Assembly (NCBI GenBank): GCA_033675265.1
Contig: JAUJYZ010000386.1
Coordinates: forward strand, 62,001-126,000
Direction of reading: 5' to 3'
DNA length: 64,000 nucleotides
Source of the DNA: Actinostola sp. cb2023
Lineage: Eukaryota > Cnidaria > Anthozoa > Actiniaria > Actinostolidae
Part shown: in pieces, positions 12,462 to 24,897 of the stretch
How the letters are laid out: every line of letters begins with the position of its first letter
Position numbering within the stretch: position 1 is the stretch's first letter
Notes under the pieces: generated by a model
What the model saw: only the letters and a program-made list of their open reading frames with translations
What the model was told of the DNA's origin: nothing
Database searches by the model: none
Made by a program: the position numbers and the translations under genes

Positions 12462-14290
12462 ATGTCTAAATCCATTGTGATAAACCGTCATGATTATCAA
12501 CCTCTCAAACAAACTATTGCTGACCTGGAACAACAAACATCCCATCAGTCACAACATGAAAACAACGATCCATTGGAAGAAAACCACCTTTTCTCAGCCC
12601 AACAAGAACTGGGTCCATCCAAGTCTCAGGAAATTAGTACATGGAAATTAGCCTTGAATATGCTTAATTTCATGGAAGGTGTTGGGTTCCTTGCACTGCC
12701 TTACGCTATCCACGAAGGAGGAATCACCGTTGTTATCGCATTCTGCGTTCTACCTTTCATCATGGGATACACAGCCAATCTTCTTAGTGAAAGTCTTGAT
12801 TATGAAGATGAATGCGGAGAAAAGAGAAGGCACCGATGGAGCTACCAGGAAATGGGGATGCATGTCTGGGCTCCATTCAAACCCATAACCTGGATTTTTC
12901 TGAGTGTATTTCTCTTTCTAACCGCAGTGTCCTACATCGTACTGTGTGGTTCTTTGATGTCACAACAGTTTCCACACGTTCCCATTACAGAGTCTCAGTG
13001 GGCATGTCTTGGAACTTTACTTGTTTTTCCCACTGTTTTTCTACAACGTCTGTCCCAGATTGCATGGATTTATTAGCTTGATAAGTATATTAGCACTAAT
13101 AGCCACAACCGGTGTCTCGCTAAGTTATGAGTTTCAAGACATCTCTCAGTGGGAATTCCAGTCACTTTTATTGTGGGATACTGGTGGTGTTTTTGTAGGC
13201 TTGTCAATTATAACATTCAGCTATGGAATACACAGCCTTGTCGTAACAATGGCAGCAGAAGTCTCTGATCAATCTAAATTCAAAGTAGCTTTAGTTTGGA
13301 CATACGTCGTCGGGGCGGTTTTCAAACTGGTTTTTGCACTTTCAGGATTTCTTACCTACGGTAGAGGTACCAGTGAAGTCATTCTCAATAACCTACCTGC
13401 GGGGATACCAGCCAAAGTCATTGCAGTCTTGTTCACTTTGAACGTTCTGCTGACGTATCTCATTCCTGTTCTTGTCGTTGTGAGAAGTATTGAAGAGTTG
13501 TCTGTTTATGAAAAGCTTACAAATAAGATCCCATCAACGATATGCTTTTCTCTCTCTTCGTATCGCAATAGTCTTAGTCATTTTAGGTTTTGCAGTTTGG
13601 ATGCCACATTTTGCGTTGATAAATGCTTTGGGAGGTTGTCTTAACTTTTTGTTGTGCTTTGTTTTCCCGGGATTGTTCCACTTATGCTTAAAGGGGAACT
13701 GAAGACACAATTTATTTTCTCAAGAAAGTTAGATATGACCTATATTTGCATTACTTGAGTATTATTTTTTGTAAATCTCTCTTAGATATCAACATAATTT
13801 ACGTTCAATATGGAATATCATCCGCCATTTTGCCGTTTTACCGTCGGCTCAGTTCTTTTTGTTTGTGACGTCGTTTTAGGGGAATATTAAAATATGTTCA
13901 CAACATTCTCTCGGGTACAAGAAAATACAATGCACTTACAATTACTCTATATTGTGACTGCACTTTCCCTTGGGAGAGGTGACGTCTGTTAAGGGGAATA
14001 ATTACTGAAGTGAGCCGCGATCAATTCAGCGGTAATCTATGTCTTTTTACAATTCAACTCGAGTTTCTTCTCCATAAAAATGAAAACAATTAAATATTGT
14101 TTCAGAAAATGATTGAATACAACATTCTCTTTGTTTTTATCGAAAGATAAACTTAGGCTTCAGTTCTCCTTTAAAGTACAAACAATTAACTAAACTTCAA
14201 GTATCATTGGATGGGATTTTAGTAATCCTGGGAACAATTGGGTTCGTGTTTGGACTAGTGACAACCATCATGAAGTTTGAAATACTCTAG
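12462..14290 (+). pseudogene. SLC32/VIAAT-like transporter, tandem copy B (frameshifts plus transposon insertion)
   Basis: Same family and start as copy A (MSKSIVINRHDY after TTTTCAG). The frame is open for 204 codons. It then breaks near 13068, where four extra bases (TTAT) follow GCATGGAT, and again near 13552 in a CTCTCT tract. Near the 3' end it is interrupted by the element at 13692-14170. Beyond that insertion the last exon sequence resumes and reaches the same stop as the other copies (ATACTCTAG). The lesions differ from those of copy A, so inactivation looks independent. Confidence 0.75.
13692..14170. mobile_element. TTAA-flanked MITE inside transporter copy B
   Basis: The ends AGGGGAACTGAAG and CTTCAGTTCTCCT are inverted repeats. 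TTAA lies directly on both sides (13688-13691 and 14171-14174). Copies A and C show the empty site TGCTTAAAGTACAAAC or its close variant. TTAA duplication is the signature of piggyBac-like transposition. No transposase is encoded. Confidence 0.85.
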
Positions 14291-14344
14291 TAATTTATTG
14301 AAAGATTGTAGATTTTATTTGACAATACAATAATACGAAATCAT

Positions 14345-14865
14345 GTTATATTCTAGTTCGCTCCCCCGCTCAACCGAATATAAAACATTTATCATGTAAT
14401 ACGCAACCACTTATAGGGTGTGTCCACACGAGCCGCGTGCGCTCTCTTTATTCACTCAATAACTATCAGTTAATACACATTTGTATTATGGTAATGCTAG
14501 TTATCAACGAGAGGTTGACTTATATAATATTTATTGTCAGTGAACCACTGAGACCAGGTAGCAATATGTAAGATATCATAAGTAGTATTTATGGAGTTTC
14601 AAGGAATGAGAAACCTGACCGTATCGTCTTGCAGTCATTGGGTATTTAAATTGTGGAGCGCTGAGTGCGACTGACGTTGGACGCGAATGACTACAACGTC
14701 CTCCTAACTGATTATATATTAGCGTCTCGCTAATGAAAACACTCCGCCCTAACACAACAACCTCACATACCGAAATGCACCCTATGCACGTGTTCCATAC
14801 CCATGATAAATACATGTATTGTTTTAAGGAAATAAAGCCGGGTTGATATGAAAATGCGCTGTGAT
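14345..14865. other. intergenic, nothing recognised
   Basis: Downstream of copy B. No protein family, RNA gene or clear repeat was seen; a 109-codon minus-strand open frame here has no recognisable features. At its right edge the sequence rejoins the 3' flank shared by the other transporter copies (CACCGCCGTAGCAACTGCAC). Confidence 0.5.
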
Positions 14866-15300
14866 TGTGCACCGCCGTAGCAACTGCACCATTAGTGGAT
14901 TCCAAATGAGCTCAAGATACTTAAGGGGCAGTGTCAAGCCTCACGCATGCGCATTAAAATCAAAACAATAACACTCGGTTGAGAAGCCTATCTTGCCCGT
15001 AGTGAGTTACAAAACCCCCCTAAAACCGTTCTAATCGCTAAATAAATGACCTACAGGACTCATGTAGATACTAATCTTTATTTAGAAAGCAATTTTAGAA
15101 CTTCAATATATCAAAAGGACTGAATTCAAGAAGTGAATTCACGGCGATATCATTTTCCAACGGCCGATCAAATAAAACACAGGAAGCCCAACACATAAGT
15201 AGATGGTGGGAAGCTCACCGGGTTTACAAGTAGTTCTACGTGAGCTTTTCTCATGCACCGTCGTAGCAACTGCACCATTAGTGAATTCCAAATGAGCTGA
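14866..15300. repeat. duplicated 3'-flank segment
   Basis: A ~45-base piece of transporter 3' flank (CGTAGCAACTGCACCATTAG, then ATTCCAAATGAGCT) occurs at 14874 and again at about 15258. Between them lies about 340 bases that begin right after CTTAA with GGGGCAGTGTCAAGCC. This may be a fragment of another TTAA-targeted element or a local duplication. Confidence 0.5.
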
Positions 15301-15310
15301 AAGTACTTAA

Positions 15311-16523
15311 GGGGGGATTAACATATTTATTTGGCCCGTTGCTAGGGAAACTTTGAAGGCTCATAAAACTCTTAAAATCAATACATAAGGCATGAAACTT
15401 TCGGAATGTGTTAGTTGAGGGTAAAAGTTCGACATGTGATGACGTCATCACGTACGTCCTTATGACGTCATCGCATCGTAAAAAAACGACGTTTTTCATA
15501 GGGTTTTGATGAATTAAAAATATTTTGGTATAATATGAAAATGTATATCAAGGTGCAGAAGACTGAGCATGCGTTTTGCGTTTCAATGAAAATTGATTTT
15601 TTTATGGCAGTTTATTTGCATTTTTAACGACATTTTTGTCCATAACTTTTCCATTTTTTCTTTGTTTTTAAAATCCATGCTCAAATTTGTGGAGAATACT
15701 CTTTTTAGCAGATACATAAAGAAAAAAGTTAACTTTTTTGAAAATGTGAAAAGAACAGCGTTTTTTTCGAAATTGCCGTTTTTGTGGCTTGGGCTACCTG
15801 TGGTCGTTATAATTTTCGTTCGCAAGAAAAATACATGACAATTTAGGTGTGTTAGAAAAATGTATTTTCTGCACTTTCTTTTGGTTCAAGGTACATAAAC
15901 ATTTACCCAGAAAGGAAGATCGATATTTACTTGTCATTTGTGTGGTTTTCTCAGGGTTTGAAGCATTTTAATGCAGCTCAAATTATTAATTTGTGAAAAG
16001 TCTTTCGATACGGCAAAGTTTTTCAGTCGTGTTTTCAAGGTGTTTTCACCGATCTTCGACGTACTTCATCTACTGTTTGACATGTTTCATTTTGACAGGC
16101 AGAGTCTAGAACAACAACCTGTTGAGTAAGGTAATCTTTGATTGTTTTTTATTGATTTATCGGCGTTTTTTACTCTTAGGTTGAAGTTTTTGTGACGACA
16201 AGTCGACTTGTTTTACTTCGGTTCAATATTCTCTGTTGAGTGTTGTTGCTTTTGAACGACTCTTCAAGTGGAATTATCGCTTGCTTTCTTTGACTTCTTT
16301 TACTTTAAACTACTGCAGTCTATCATATGTCGAATATTTATTCATTGAACAAACTTAAAATTAAGAGAATAACGCTCAATAAAATATATAACTTGTAATT
16401 TTTGAAATGAAACTCGTGTATGTCTTACGGGAAAACACTGAGCGCTTGCTCGATGAAATCTCTTCTCATTCAAGCTCTGCATAGCAACGAATTACCATGA
16501 CAACGAAATATGTTAATCCCCCC
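15311..16523. mobile_element. 1.2-kb TTAA-flanked element with GGGGGG ends
   Basis: The ends GGGGGGATTAACATATTT and AAATATGTTAATCCCCCC are exact inverted repeats flanked by TTAA on both sides. The empty site, GGTGCTTAAGGCCTGGG, is seen downstream of copy C near 21757. The interior has short frames but no recognised transposase, so it is a non-autonomous piggyBac-type element by target choice. It carries two CRE-like palindromes (15436-15451, 15462-15471). Confidence 0.85.
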
Positions 16524-16573
16524 TTAAGGCCTGGGTTTTTTTTACAGAATTTGCCTAAAACAGTAAATTTGCA

Positions 16574-16853
16574 TTAGTTGTGTTTGGAAGAGAATAATCA
16601 AAAGATTTTTGACTACATGATATATCTTAATAAACTTAACATTCTGGTGCATTTTTCAAGATAAGGGCTAGGTCACGTGACTTTTGACGTCACGAAAGGC
16701 GTTTCATGTTTTGGGGCGATGGATACAAAACCAACCAAAATGTGTTATGCGTTTTTAGCATTTAGTCTCTAAGTGACAATTAAAATGTTAAGTTTCATGA
16801 GATATATCATGTAGTCAAAAATCGATTTATTTGACCGCTCCAAACACAATTAA
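16574..16853. mobile_element. ~280-bp MITE upstream of copy C
   Basis: The arms TTAGTTGTGTTTGG and CCAAACACAATTAA are inverted, and so are the inner stretches TTTTTGACTACATGATATAT. Another copy lies at 21804-22956, where it spans the assembly gap. Confidence 0.7.
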
Positions 16854-17030
16854 CAGTGATAGAATCATGAATTAATTCAGCTGCATTGTTGTTACGTACA
16901 TTCACAGCTTCTCGTTATGCTCCAGGGCAACTTGCAAGTCACTACAGCACGATGCAAGAGCATCACGCAAAGAAGTTGGTATAGACACCGCTGTACACCG
17001 TGACAAAAGATGGTTTACACTTTCTTATCC

Positions 17031-17081
17031 TTTCTTATCCTCAGTTTCTGCTGACAAAATAAATGTAGATGTAGATGTAGA
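17031..17081 (+). mobile_element. short retroposon 3'-end insertion (TTATCC duplication)
   Basis: Fifty-one bases ending in a GATGTA short tandem tail are flanked by TTATCC on both sides. Copy D has one TTATCC at this place and no insert. A target duplication plus a simple tandem 3' tail suggests a truncated LINE or SINE. Confidence 0.55.
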
Positions 17082-17832
17082 TTATCCTTCCTCGTCACGT
17101 GACGTGTGATCTCAAGTGTGACGTCACAGTTGAAAGAAACTCGAGCGCAAATCCTTCTCTGTGCAACAGCAGCCAGGAGCGTAACGACATCTACAATACA
17201 ACCTTGAAGCCGACTGATTTCAAACATGTCGATGTTTGTTGATCTTTTATATTTGTTGTAAACACAGATAACGCGACAAAACATACACGTCACATTTCAA
17301 CTATTCCCATACATACACTCATGGAACACATGAACAAAAATATCCTTGAAAAACACTCGATAAGGCTGGTTGCCAGTTGTATTTTTAAGTGTTCATTTCT
17401 GTACATTCGTTGTCCTGTATTCCTATATCACAAAAATGTACATATGAAGAAAGTTTTATTTGAATCAGTCGTTGTTAGTGGCATTAACATACTATATCAG
17501 ACATGTTTTAATTCAATGCATGTGTCGTGGTGGCTGGAAACCCCGGTGCTGTCGGACAATACCCTGTCCCCTTCGGCGAATACAGTGTTAACGTTAACGC
17601 AATCAAATTGAACGGACTAAAGATTTACTGGTTGAATGTATGTTTGTTGGGAAATAATTGAAATATTATTATAATAATATTATACTTGCCGTCTATGAAT
17701 ATACAAAGGATCTTTCCTATTTTCAGATGTCTAAATCCATTGTGATAAACCGTCATGATTATCAATCTCTCAAACAAACTATTGCTGACCTGGAACAACA
17801 AACATTCCATCAGTCACAACATGAAAACAACG

Positions 17833-19440
17833 GGGATCGGCTATTTATCGAGTTAGAGGTTGAGTTGAGTTTGAGTTGAGTTTGAGTTACCGTTGAGTTA
17901 CCGTTGAGTTACCTTTGAGTTAACCAAAAATTTTATATTTTTGGAACAATGTCTTACAGCGTTGTTTGAGATTCCCCAAGGGGGAGTATTGCCTATGGTG
18001 GCCTGGGGAGGGGGTGGGGGGTGGATATGATAAGGGAAACTGAATAAGCTACTGAATAACTCGAACTTAATAGAGAATAGATTGAAATATAAGGCACTTT
18101 TTAAACGGACCGCTTCTCAATATATTATCAATAAAATTCACTTTGACTTTGGCGAACGAACTTTCAACGACAGTAGTTTTACTCGAACAAAGGCATAGCG
18201 AAATGACTTCAAAATAATCTAGTGGTCGTTGTGCACGATGTCTTCGTGTGTGACAAATGCATGTGACCAGTGCCGCCGTTTATCCCCCCCGGGGGGGGGG
18301 GGGTGACTCCCAATAATTACATGATATATATGTGTGGCGGTACAGGGTCCAGGTTTTGGGCCATTTTATTCTCTAATCCAGGTTATATGAACGCATAAAA
18401 ATCATTAATCCAGGTTTTAGCCTAAAAACATTTATTAATTTTTAATAATTTGCATAATGTGGTATCGGCGTTTCCTAAAACTCCGCATGAACAATAATAA
18501 TGGCGTCAGTCAGACGTAAAGATGTTAGAGTGTTAGTCTGGCAAAATATCCTGACGACTGCATCGTATCAGATCGTCAATAAAAATTCGTAAATCCAGGT
18601 TTTTTTTTATTGGGAAATTCGTAAATCCAGGTTTTTTTATTTGGGAAATTCGTAAATCCAGGTTTTCGAGTGACAAATTCCAAAAACAGGGTCCAGGTCT
18701 GAACATCTTGCCGCACATACCTAACCATTTTTTAACCAAATGATAAAGGTTAAAAAAGCAACAAAATCCTACACATGGTTAAAAAAACTCAGTGACTGAT
18801 CGCCTCGTGGATCCACACTACTTTGATGTTATGACGAAATTCCGGCATAATCAAATGCAATAAAAGAACATACACATACTATAAAACTGGTGATGTCAAT
18901 TTGTTAAATATGAAAGAGTAAGACCAGCGAGTATTCCTTGGCCACTGACCGGGATATATAAAACACAGAGTGCCAGATGCGAAATGACTTTGGGGTGGTC
19001 TGTTAACTGAGTTTGTGGTGGCCAGCCAAATGCAATTATCCCAGCGCGTTTTTAACAGCTTCAGTACTGAAGCGCAACTGCATGATTTCAAGATAATTAA
19101 ATTGCCTTTTTGTGTTTTCACATGTCAATCATGTTCTATTTTGAGCTTCTGGGGGTTACTCCCATATATTGGCTATATAGGTATGTACCGCCCGATAGGA
19201 TAGGGTTCAGTTTCGAGTCCGCTTTCACCCAGCCAAAAAAGATCCCTTATCAATTAATATGGTACCTGTTTTGACGTTCGGGACGGATTAATTGGTCCTT
19301 GTATAAGGTCGCAAATTTGGGCTTAAAATGGGTAGCAATGTTCTCAATAGGAGTTCGATTTTCGGAACCGTTGGGCGGGACAGCACTATCCTAAATAATT
19401 TGCAGGACATACCCCCTTATTCCGGAATAGGAATACTTGG

Positions 19441-19476
<36 letters not shown>

Positions 19477-20357
19477 AATGAGGATGTAACAGATAAAGCT
19501 ATGCTTTTTTCCAATCTGGTCCTCCTGAAATGAAACTGAAACTGAAATAAATATTTTTTAAGAAACCCAACTGGCAAGGAGGCGAACCAGTTGGCTATTT
19601 ACAAGCATGGCCGAGAAACTGAATTTGAACTAGGGATTGCCCAGAACAAATACAGTCGCAGCTAGTGGACAGGAATAATACGGAATGTCCGTTCAATTGA
19701 GTCTGTTCCGAGTTCCGGAATAAGCGGAATATATTCCAAACATTCTGCTCATCATAACAGAATGCTTGGAATATTCCGGAATAATGACGTCATCCGTCTG
19801 CCCCAGAATCTGGAATTATTCCTATTCCGGAATAAGGTCAATCGAACGCACCCTAAGGTTTACCATCACTGCATGCATTTGTCACACACGAATTATAAGT
19901 TATCGTGCACAACGGCCACTCAACGAATTCGCTAGATTATTTTGAAGTCATTTCGCTATGCCTTTGTTTGAGTAAAACTACTGTCGTTGAAAGTTAGTTC
20001 GCCAAAGTCAAAGTTAATTTTATCGATAATATATTGAGAAGCGGCCCGTTTAAAAAGAGCCTTATATTTCAATCTATTCTCTATTAAGTTCGAGTTATTC
20101 AGTAGCACGACCTTTAACATACCAGAATAATAGTTTCCCTTACCACCTCCCTCCCCCCTCCCCAGGCCACCATAGGCAATATCCCCCAGGCCACCATAGG
20201 CAACCCCCCCCCCCCCCCCCTTGGGGAATCTCAAACAACGTTGTAAGACATTGTTCCCAAAAAAAAAAATATTTTGGTTAACTCAACGGTAACTCAACGG
20301 TAACTCAAACTCAACTCAAACTCAACTCAACCTCTAACTCGATCGTTAATCTATCTC
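17833..20357. mobile_element. 2.5-kb long-TIR DNA element with 9-bp target duplication (Mutator-like)
   Basis: Flanked by AAAACAACG at 17824-17832 and 20358-20366. The terminal inverted repeats are about 430-490 bases (17833-~18263 and ~19870-20357). They share TCGAGTTAGAGG near the ends, repeated GAGTTACC/GGTAACTC words, and AAGTCATTTCGCTATGCCTT deeper in. Long TIRs with 9-11-bp duplications are typical of Mutator-like elements. No transposase is present; the interior has tandem repeats, an AAT array near 19440 and a MITE-like ATTCCGGAATA segment at about 19660-19855. Confidence 0.75.
18577..18670. repeat. short tandem repeat of ATTCGTAAATCCAGGTTTTT
   Basis: Three direct copies of a ~35-base unit lie inside the Mutator-like element; weaker relatives (AATCCAGGTTTTAG) occur just upstream. 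Confidence 0.75.
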
Positions 20358-21803
20358 AAAACAACGATCCATTGGAAGAAAACCACCTTTTCTCAGCCCA
20401 ACAAGAACTGGGTCCATCCAAGTCTCAGGAAATTAGTACATGGAAATTAACCTTGAATATGCTTAATTTCATGGAAGGTGTTGGGTTCCTTGCACTGCCT
20501 TACGCTATCCACGAAGGAGGAATCACCGCTGTTATCGCATTCTGCGTTCTACCTTTCATCATGGGATACACAGCCAATCTTCTTAGTGAAAGTCTTGATT
20601 ATGAAGATGAATGCGGAGAAAAGAGAAGGCACCGATGGAGCTACCAGGAAATGGGGATGCATGTCTGGGCCCCATTCAAACCCATAAGCTGGCTTTTTGT
20701 GAGCACAATCCTCTTTCTCTGCGCAGTGTCCTACATCGTACTGTGTGGTTCTTTGATGTCACAACAGTTTCCACACGTTCCCATTACAGAGTCTCAGTGG
20801 GCATGTCTTGGAACTTTACTGTTTTTCCCACTGTTTTTCTAGAACGACTATCCCAGATTGCATGGATTAGCTTGATAAGTATATTAGCACTAATAGCCAC
20901 AACCGGTGTCGCGTTAAGTTATGAGTTTCAAGACATCTCTCAGTGGGATTTCCAGTCACTTTTATTCTGGGATACTCGTGGTGTTTTTGTAGGCTTGTCA
21001 ATTATAACATTCAGCTATGGGATTCACACCATTGTTGTAACAATGGCAGCAGAAGTCTCTGATCAATCTAAATTCAAAGTAGCTTTAGTTTGGACATTCG
21101 TCGTCGGGGCGGTTTTCAAAGTGGTTTTTGCACTTTCAGGATTTCTTACCTACGGCAGACGTACCAGTGAAGTCATTCTCAATAACCTACCTGCGGGGAT
21201 ACCAGCCAAAGTCATTGCAGTCTTTTTCACTTTGAACGTTCTGCTGTCGTATCCCATTTCTGTTCTTGTCATTGTGAGAAATATTGAAGAATTGTCTGTT
21301 TATGAAAAGCTTACAAATAAGATCCCATCAACGATATGCTTTGTCTCGCTTCGTATCGCTATAGTCTTAGTAATTTTAGGCTTTGCAGTTTGGATGCCAC
21401 ATTTTGCGTTGATAAATGCTTTGGGAGGTTGTGTTAACTTTTTTGTGTGCCTTGTTTTCCCGGGATTGTTCCACTTATGTTTAAAGTACAAACAATTAAC
21501 TAAACTTCAAGTATTAGTCGATGGGATTTTAGTAATCCTGGGAACCATTGGGTTCGTGTTTGGACTAGTCACATCCATCATGAAGTTTGAAATACTCTAG
21601 TAATTTATTGAAAGATTGTAGATTTTATTTGACAATACAATAATACGAAATGGTGGTATTGGTTTAAGGAAATAAAGGTTGATATGAAAATGGGCTGTAA
21701 TTGTGCACCGCCGTAGCAACTGCACCATTAGTGGATTCCAAATGAGCTGAAGGTGCTTAAGGCCTGGGTTTTGAAATAATTTGCCTAAAACAGTAAAGTT
21801 GCC

Positions 21804-22956
21804 TTAGTTGTGTTTGGAACAGAATAATAAAAATATTTTTGACTACAAGATATATCTCATTAAACTAACATTTTGGTGCATTTTTCACGATAAAGGATGG
21901 GTCACGTGACTTGTGACGTCACGAAAACACGTTTCATGGTTTGGGGTGATGGAGACCAAACCAACCAGAATGCTTTATGCGTTTTTAGCATTGTCTCTTA
22001 GTGTCAATTACGAATTAACCTTAACACCTGGAGACCATCATTCTTCACTTAAAGTGCATGCTACTTGAAGTGCGAGCAAACTACCAACCCTAAAATCGAT
22101 CGAAGTTTAATTTAGCTGAAACTTTCACTGCTAAAATAATCTCAAAGACCCATACAATTACAGGTTAATGNNNNNNNNNNNNNNNNNNNNNNNNNNNNNN
22201 NNNNNNNNNNNNNNNNNNNNNNNNNNNNNNNNNNNNNNNNNNNNNNNNNNNNNNNNNNNNNNNNNNNNNNNNNNNNNNNNNNNNNNNNNNNNNNNNNNNN
22301 NNNNNNNNNNNNNNNNNNNNNNNNNNNNNNNNNNNNNNNNNNNNNNNNNNNNNNNNNNNNNNNNNNNNNNNNNNNNNNNNNNNNNNNNNNNNNNNNNNNN
22401 NNNNNNNNNNNNNNNNNNNNNNNNNNNNNNNNNNNNNNNNNNNNNNNNNNNNNNNNNNNNNNNNNNNNNNNNNNNNNNNNNNNNNNNNNNNNNNNNNNNN
22501 NNNNNNNNNNNNNNNNNNNNNNNNNNNNNNNNNNNNNNNNNNNNNNNNNNNNNNNNNNNNNNNNNNNNNNNNNNNNNNNNNNNNNNNNNNNNNNNNNNNN
22601 NNNNNNNNNNNNNNNNNNNNNNNNNNNNNNNNNNNNNNNNNNNNNNNNNNNNNNNNNNNNNNNNNNNNNNNNNNNNNNNNNNNNNNNNNNNNNNNNNNNN
22701 NNNNNNNNNNNNNNNNNNNNNNNNNNNNNNNNNNNNNNNNNNNNNNNNNNNNNNNNNNNNNNNNNNNNNNNNNNNNNNNNNNNNNNNNNNNNNNNNNNNN
22801 NNNNNNNNNNNNNNNNNNNNNNNNNNNNNNNNNNNNNNNNNNNNNNNNNNNNNNNCATCCCTTATCTTGAAAAATCTACCAAAATGTTAAGTTTCACATG
22901 AGATATATCCTGTAGTCAAAAAATCGATTTATTTGTGCCGCCTCCAAACACAATTA
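21804..22956. mobile_element. MITE copy interrupted by assembly gap
   Basis: The left arm TTAGTTGTGTTTGG at 21804 and right arm CCAAACACAATTAA near 22943 match the MITE at 16574-16853. The intervening 685 unknown bases mean its length cannot be stated. Confidence 0.55.
22171..22855. other. assembly gap (N run)
   Basis: 685 consecutive unknown bases. The sequence just right of it carries many single-base insertions relative to the sister copies. Confidence 1.
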
Positions 22957-23793
22957 ACAGTGATAGCATCATGAATTTAATTCAGCTGCATTGTTGTTAC
23001 TAACATTCACAGCTTCTCGTTATGCTCCAGGGCAACTTTCATGTCACTACAGCACGATGCAAGAGCATCACGCAAAGAAGTTGGTATAGACACCGCTGTA
23101 CACCGTGACAAACAATGGTTTACACTTTCTTATCCTTCCTCGTCACGTGACGTGTGATCTCAAGTGTGACGTCATGGTTGAAAGAAACTCGAGCGCAAAT
23201 CCTTCTCTGTGCAACAGCAGCCAGGAGCGTAACGACATCTACAATACAACCTTGAAGCCGACTGATTTCAACTTTTTTACGAACAGTTCTCTTTAAAGGT
23301 AAAACATGTCGATGTTTGTTGATCTTTTATATTTGTTGTAAACACAGATAACGCGACAAAACATACACGTCACATTTCAACTATTCCCATACATACACTC
23401 ATGATATGGAACACATGAACAAAAATATCCTTGAAAAACACTCGATAAGGCTGGTTGCCAGTTGTATTTTTAAGTGTTTCATTTCTGTACATTCGTTGTC
23501 CTGTATTCCTATCACAAAAATGTACATATGAAGAAAAGTTTTATTTGAATCAGTCGTTGTTAGTGGCATTAACATACTATATCAGACATGTCGTGGTGGC
23601 TGGAAACCCCGGTGCTGTCGGACAATACCCTGTCCCTTCGGCGAATACAGTGTTAACGTTAACGCAATCAAAATTGAACGGACTAAAGATTTACTGGTTG
23701 AATGTTATGTTTGTTGGGAAATAATTGAAATATTATTATAATAATATTATACTTGCCGTCTATGAATATACAAAGGATCTTTCCTATTTTCAG

Positions 23794-24897
23794 ATGTCTA
23801 AATCCATTGTGATAAACCGTCATGATTATCAACCTCTCAAACAAACTATTGCTGACCTGGAACAACAAAACATTCCATCAGTCACAACATGAAAACAACG
23901 ATCCATTGGAAGAAAACCACCTTTTCTCAGCCCAACAAGAACTGGGTCCATCCAAGTCTCAGGAAATTAGTACATGGAAATTAACCTTGAATATGCTTAA
24001 TTTCATGGAAGGTGTTGGGTTCCTTGCACTGCCCTTACGCTATCCACGAAGGAGAAATCACCGCTGTTATCGCATTCTGCGTTCTACCTTTCATCATGGG
24101 ATACACAGCCAATCTTCTTAATGAATGTCTTGATTATGAAGATGAATGCGGAGAAAAGAGAAGTCACCTATGGAACTACAGGACATGGGGATGCATGCCT
24201 GGGCTCCATTCAAACCCATAACATGGATTATTGTGAGCACAAGCTTCTTTCTAGCCGCAGTGTCCTACATCGTACTGTGTGGTTCTTTGATGTCACAGCA
24301 GTTTCCACACGTTCCCATTACACAGTCTCAGTGGGCATGTCTTGGAACTTTACTTGTTTTACCCACTGTTTTTCTACAACGACACTATTAGCCACAACCG
24401 GTGTCGCGTTAAGTTATGAGTTTCAAGACATCTCTCAGTGGGATTTCCAGTCACTTTTATTCTGGGATACTCGTGGTGTTTTTGTAGGCTTGTCAATTTT
24501 AACATTCAGCTATGGAATTCACAGTATTATTGTAACAATGGCAGCAGAAGTCTCTGATCAATCTAAATTCAAAGACATACTTTGTCGGGGCGGTTTTTAA
24601 AACTGGTTTTTGCACTTTCAGGATTTCTTACCTACGGTAGAGGTACCAGTGTAGTCATTCTCAATAACCTACCTGCGGGGATACCAGCCAAAGTCATTGT
24701 AGTCTTTTTCACATTGAACCTTCTGTTGACGTATCCCATTTCTGTTCTTGTCGTTGTGAGAAATATTGAAGAGTTGTCTGTTTATGAAAAACTAACAAAT
24801 AGGATCCCATCAACGATATGCTTTATCTCGCTTCGTATCGCTTTAGTCTTAGCAATTTTAGGCTTTGCAGTTTGGATGCCACATTTTGCGTTGTTAA
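23794..24897 (+). pseudogene. SLC32/VIAAT-like transporter, tandem copy D (truncated)
   Basis: Same start (MSKSIVINRHDY after TTTTCAG). Single-base expansions of homopolymers (AAAACATTCC near 23870, GCCCTTACG near 24032) break the frame. About 45 bases present in the other copies between CTACAACG and ACTATTAGCC are missing, and further bases are lost near 24573. The gene stops at TTGTTAA, where the element at 24898 begins, so the last helices are absent. Some homopolymer breaks may be sequencing error, but the truncation is real in this assembly. Confidence 0.75.

Larger units (their letters stand above)
17727..21600 (+). pseudogene. SLC32/VIAAT-like transporter, tandem copy C (split by a 2.5-kb transposon)
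   Basis: The start and first ~32 codons are at 17727-17832. The reading frame is then interrupted by the element at 17833-20357 and resumes at 20358 within the duplicated AAAACAACG. After the insertion only one further lesion is seen, loss of a T near 20819 (TTTACTG against TTTACTTG in copy B). From there to the stop at 21600 the frame is open, so about 260 C-terminal residues are intact. Helices and conserved stretches match the other copies. This is the least decayed of the four apart from the insertion. Confidence 0.75.

Noticed and set aside
22142..22890. Long frames across 22142-22890
   Set aside because: They consist of unknown bases of the assembly gap.
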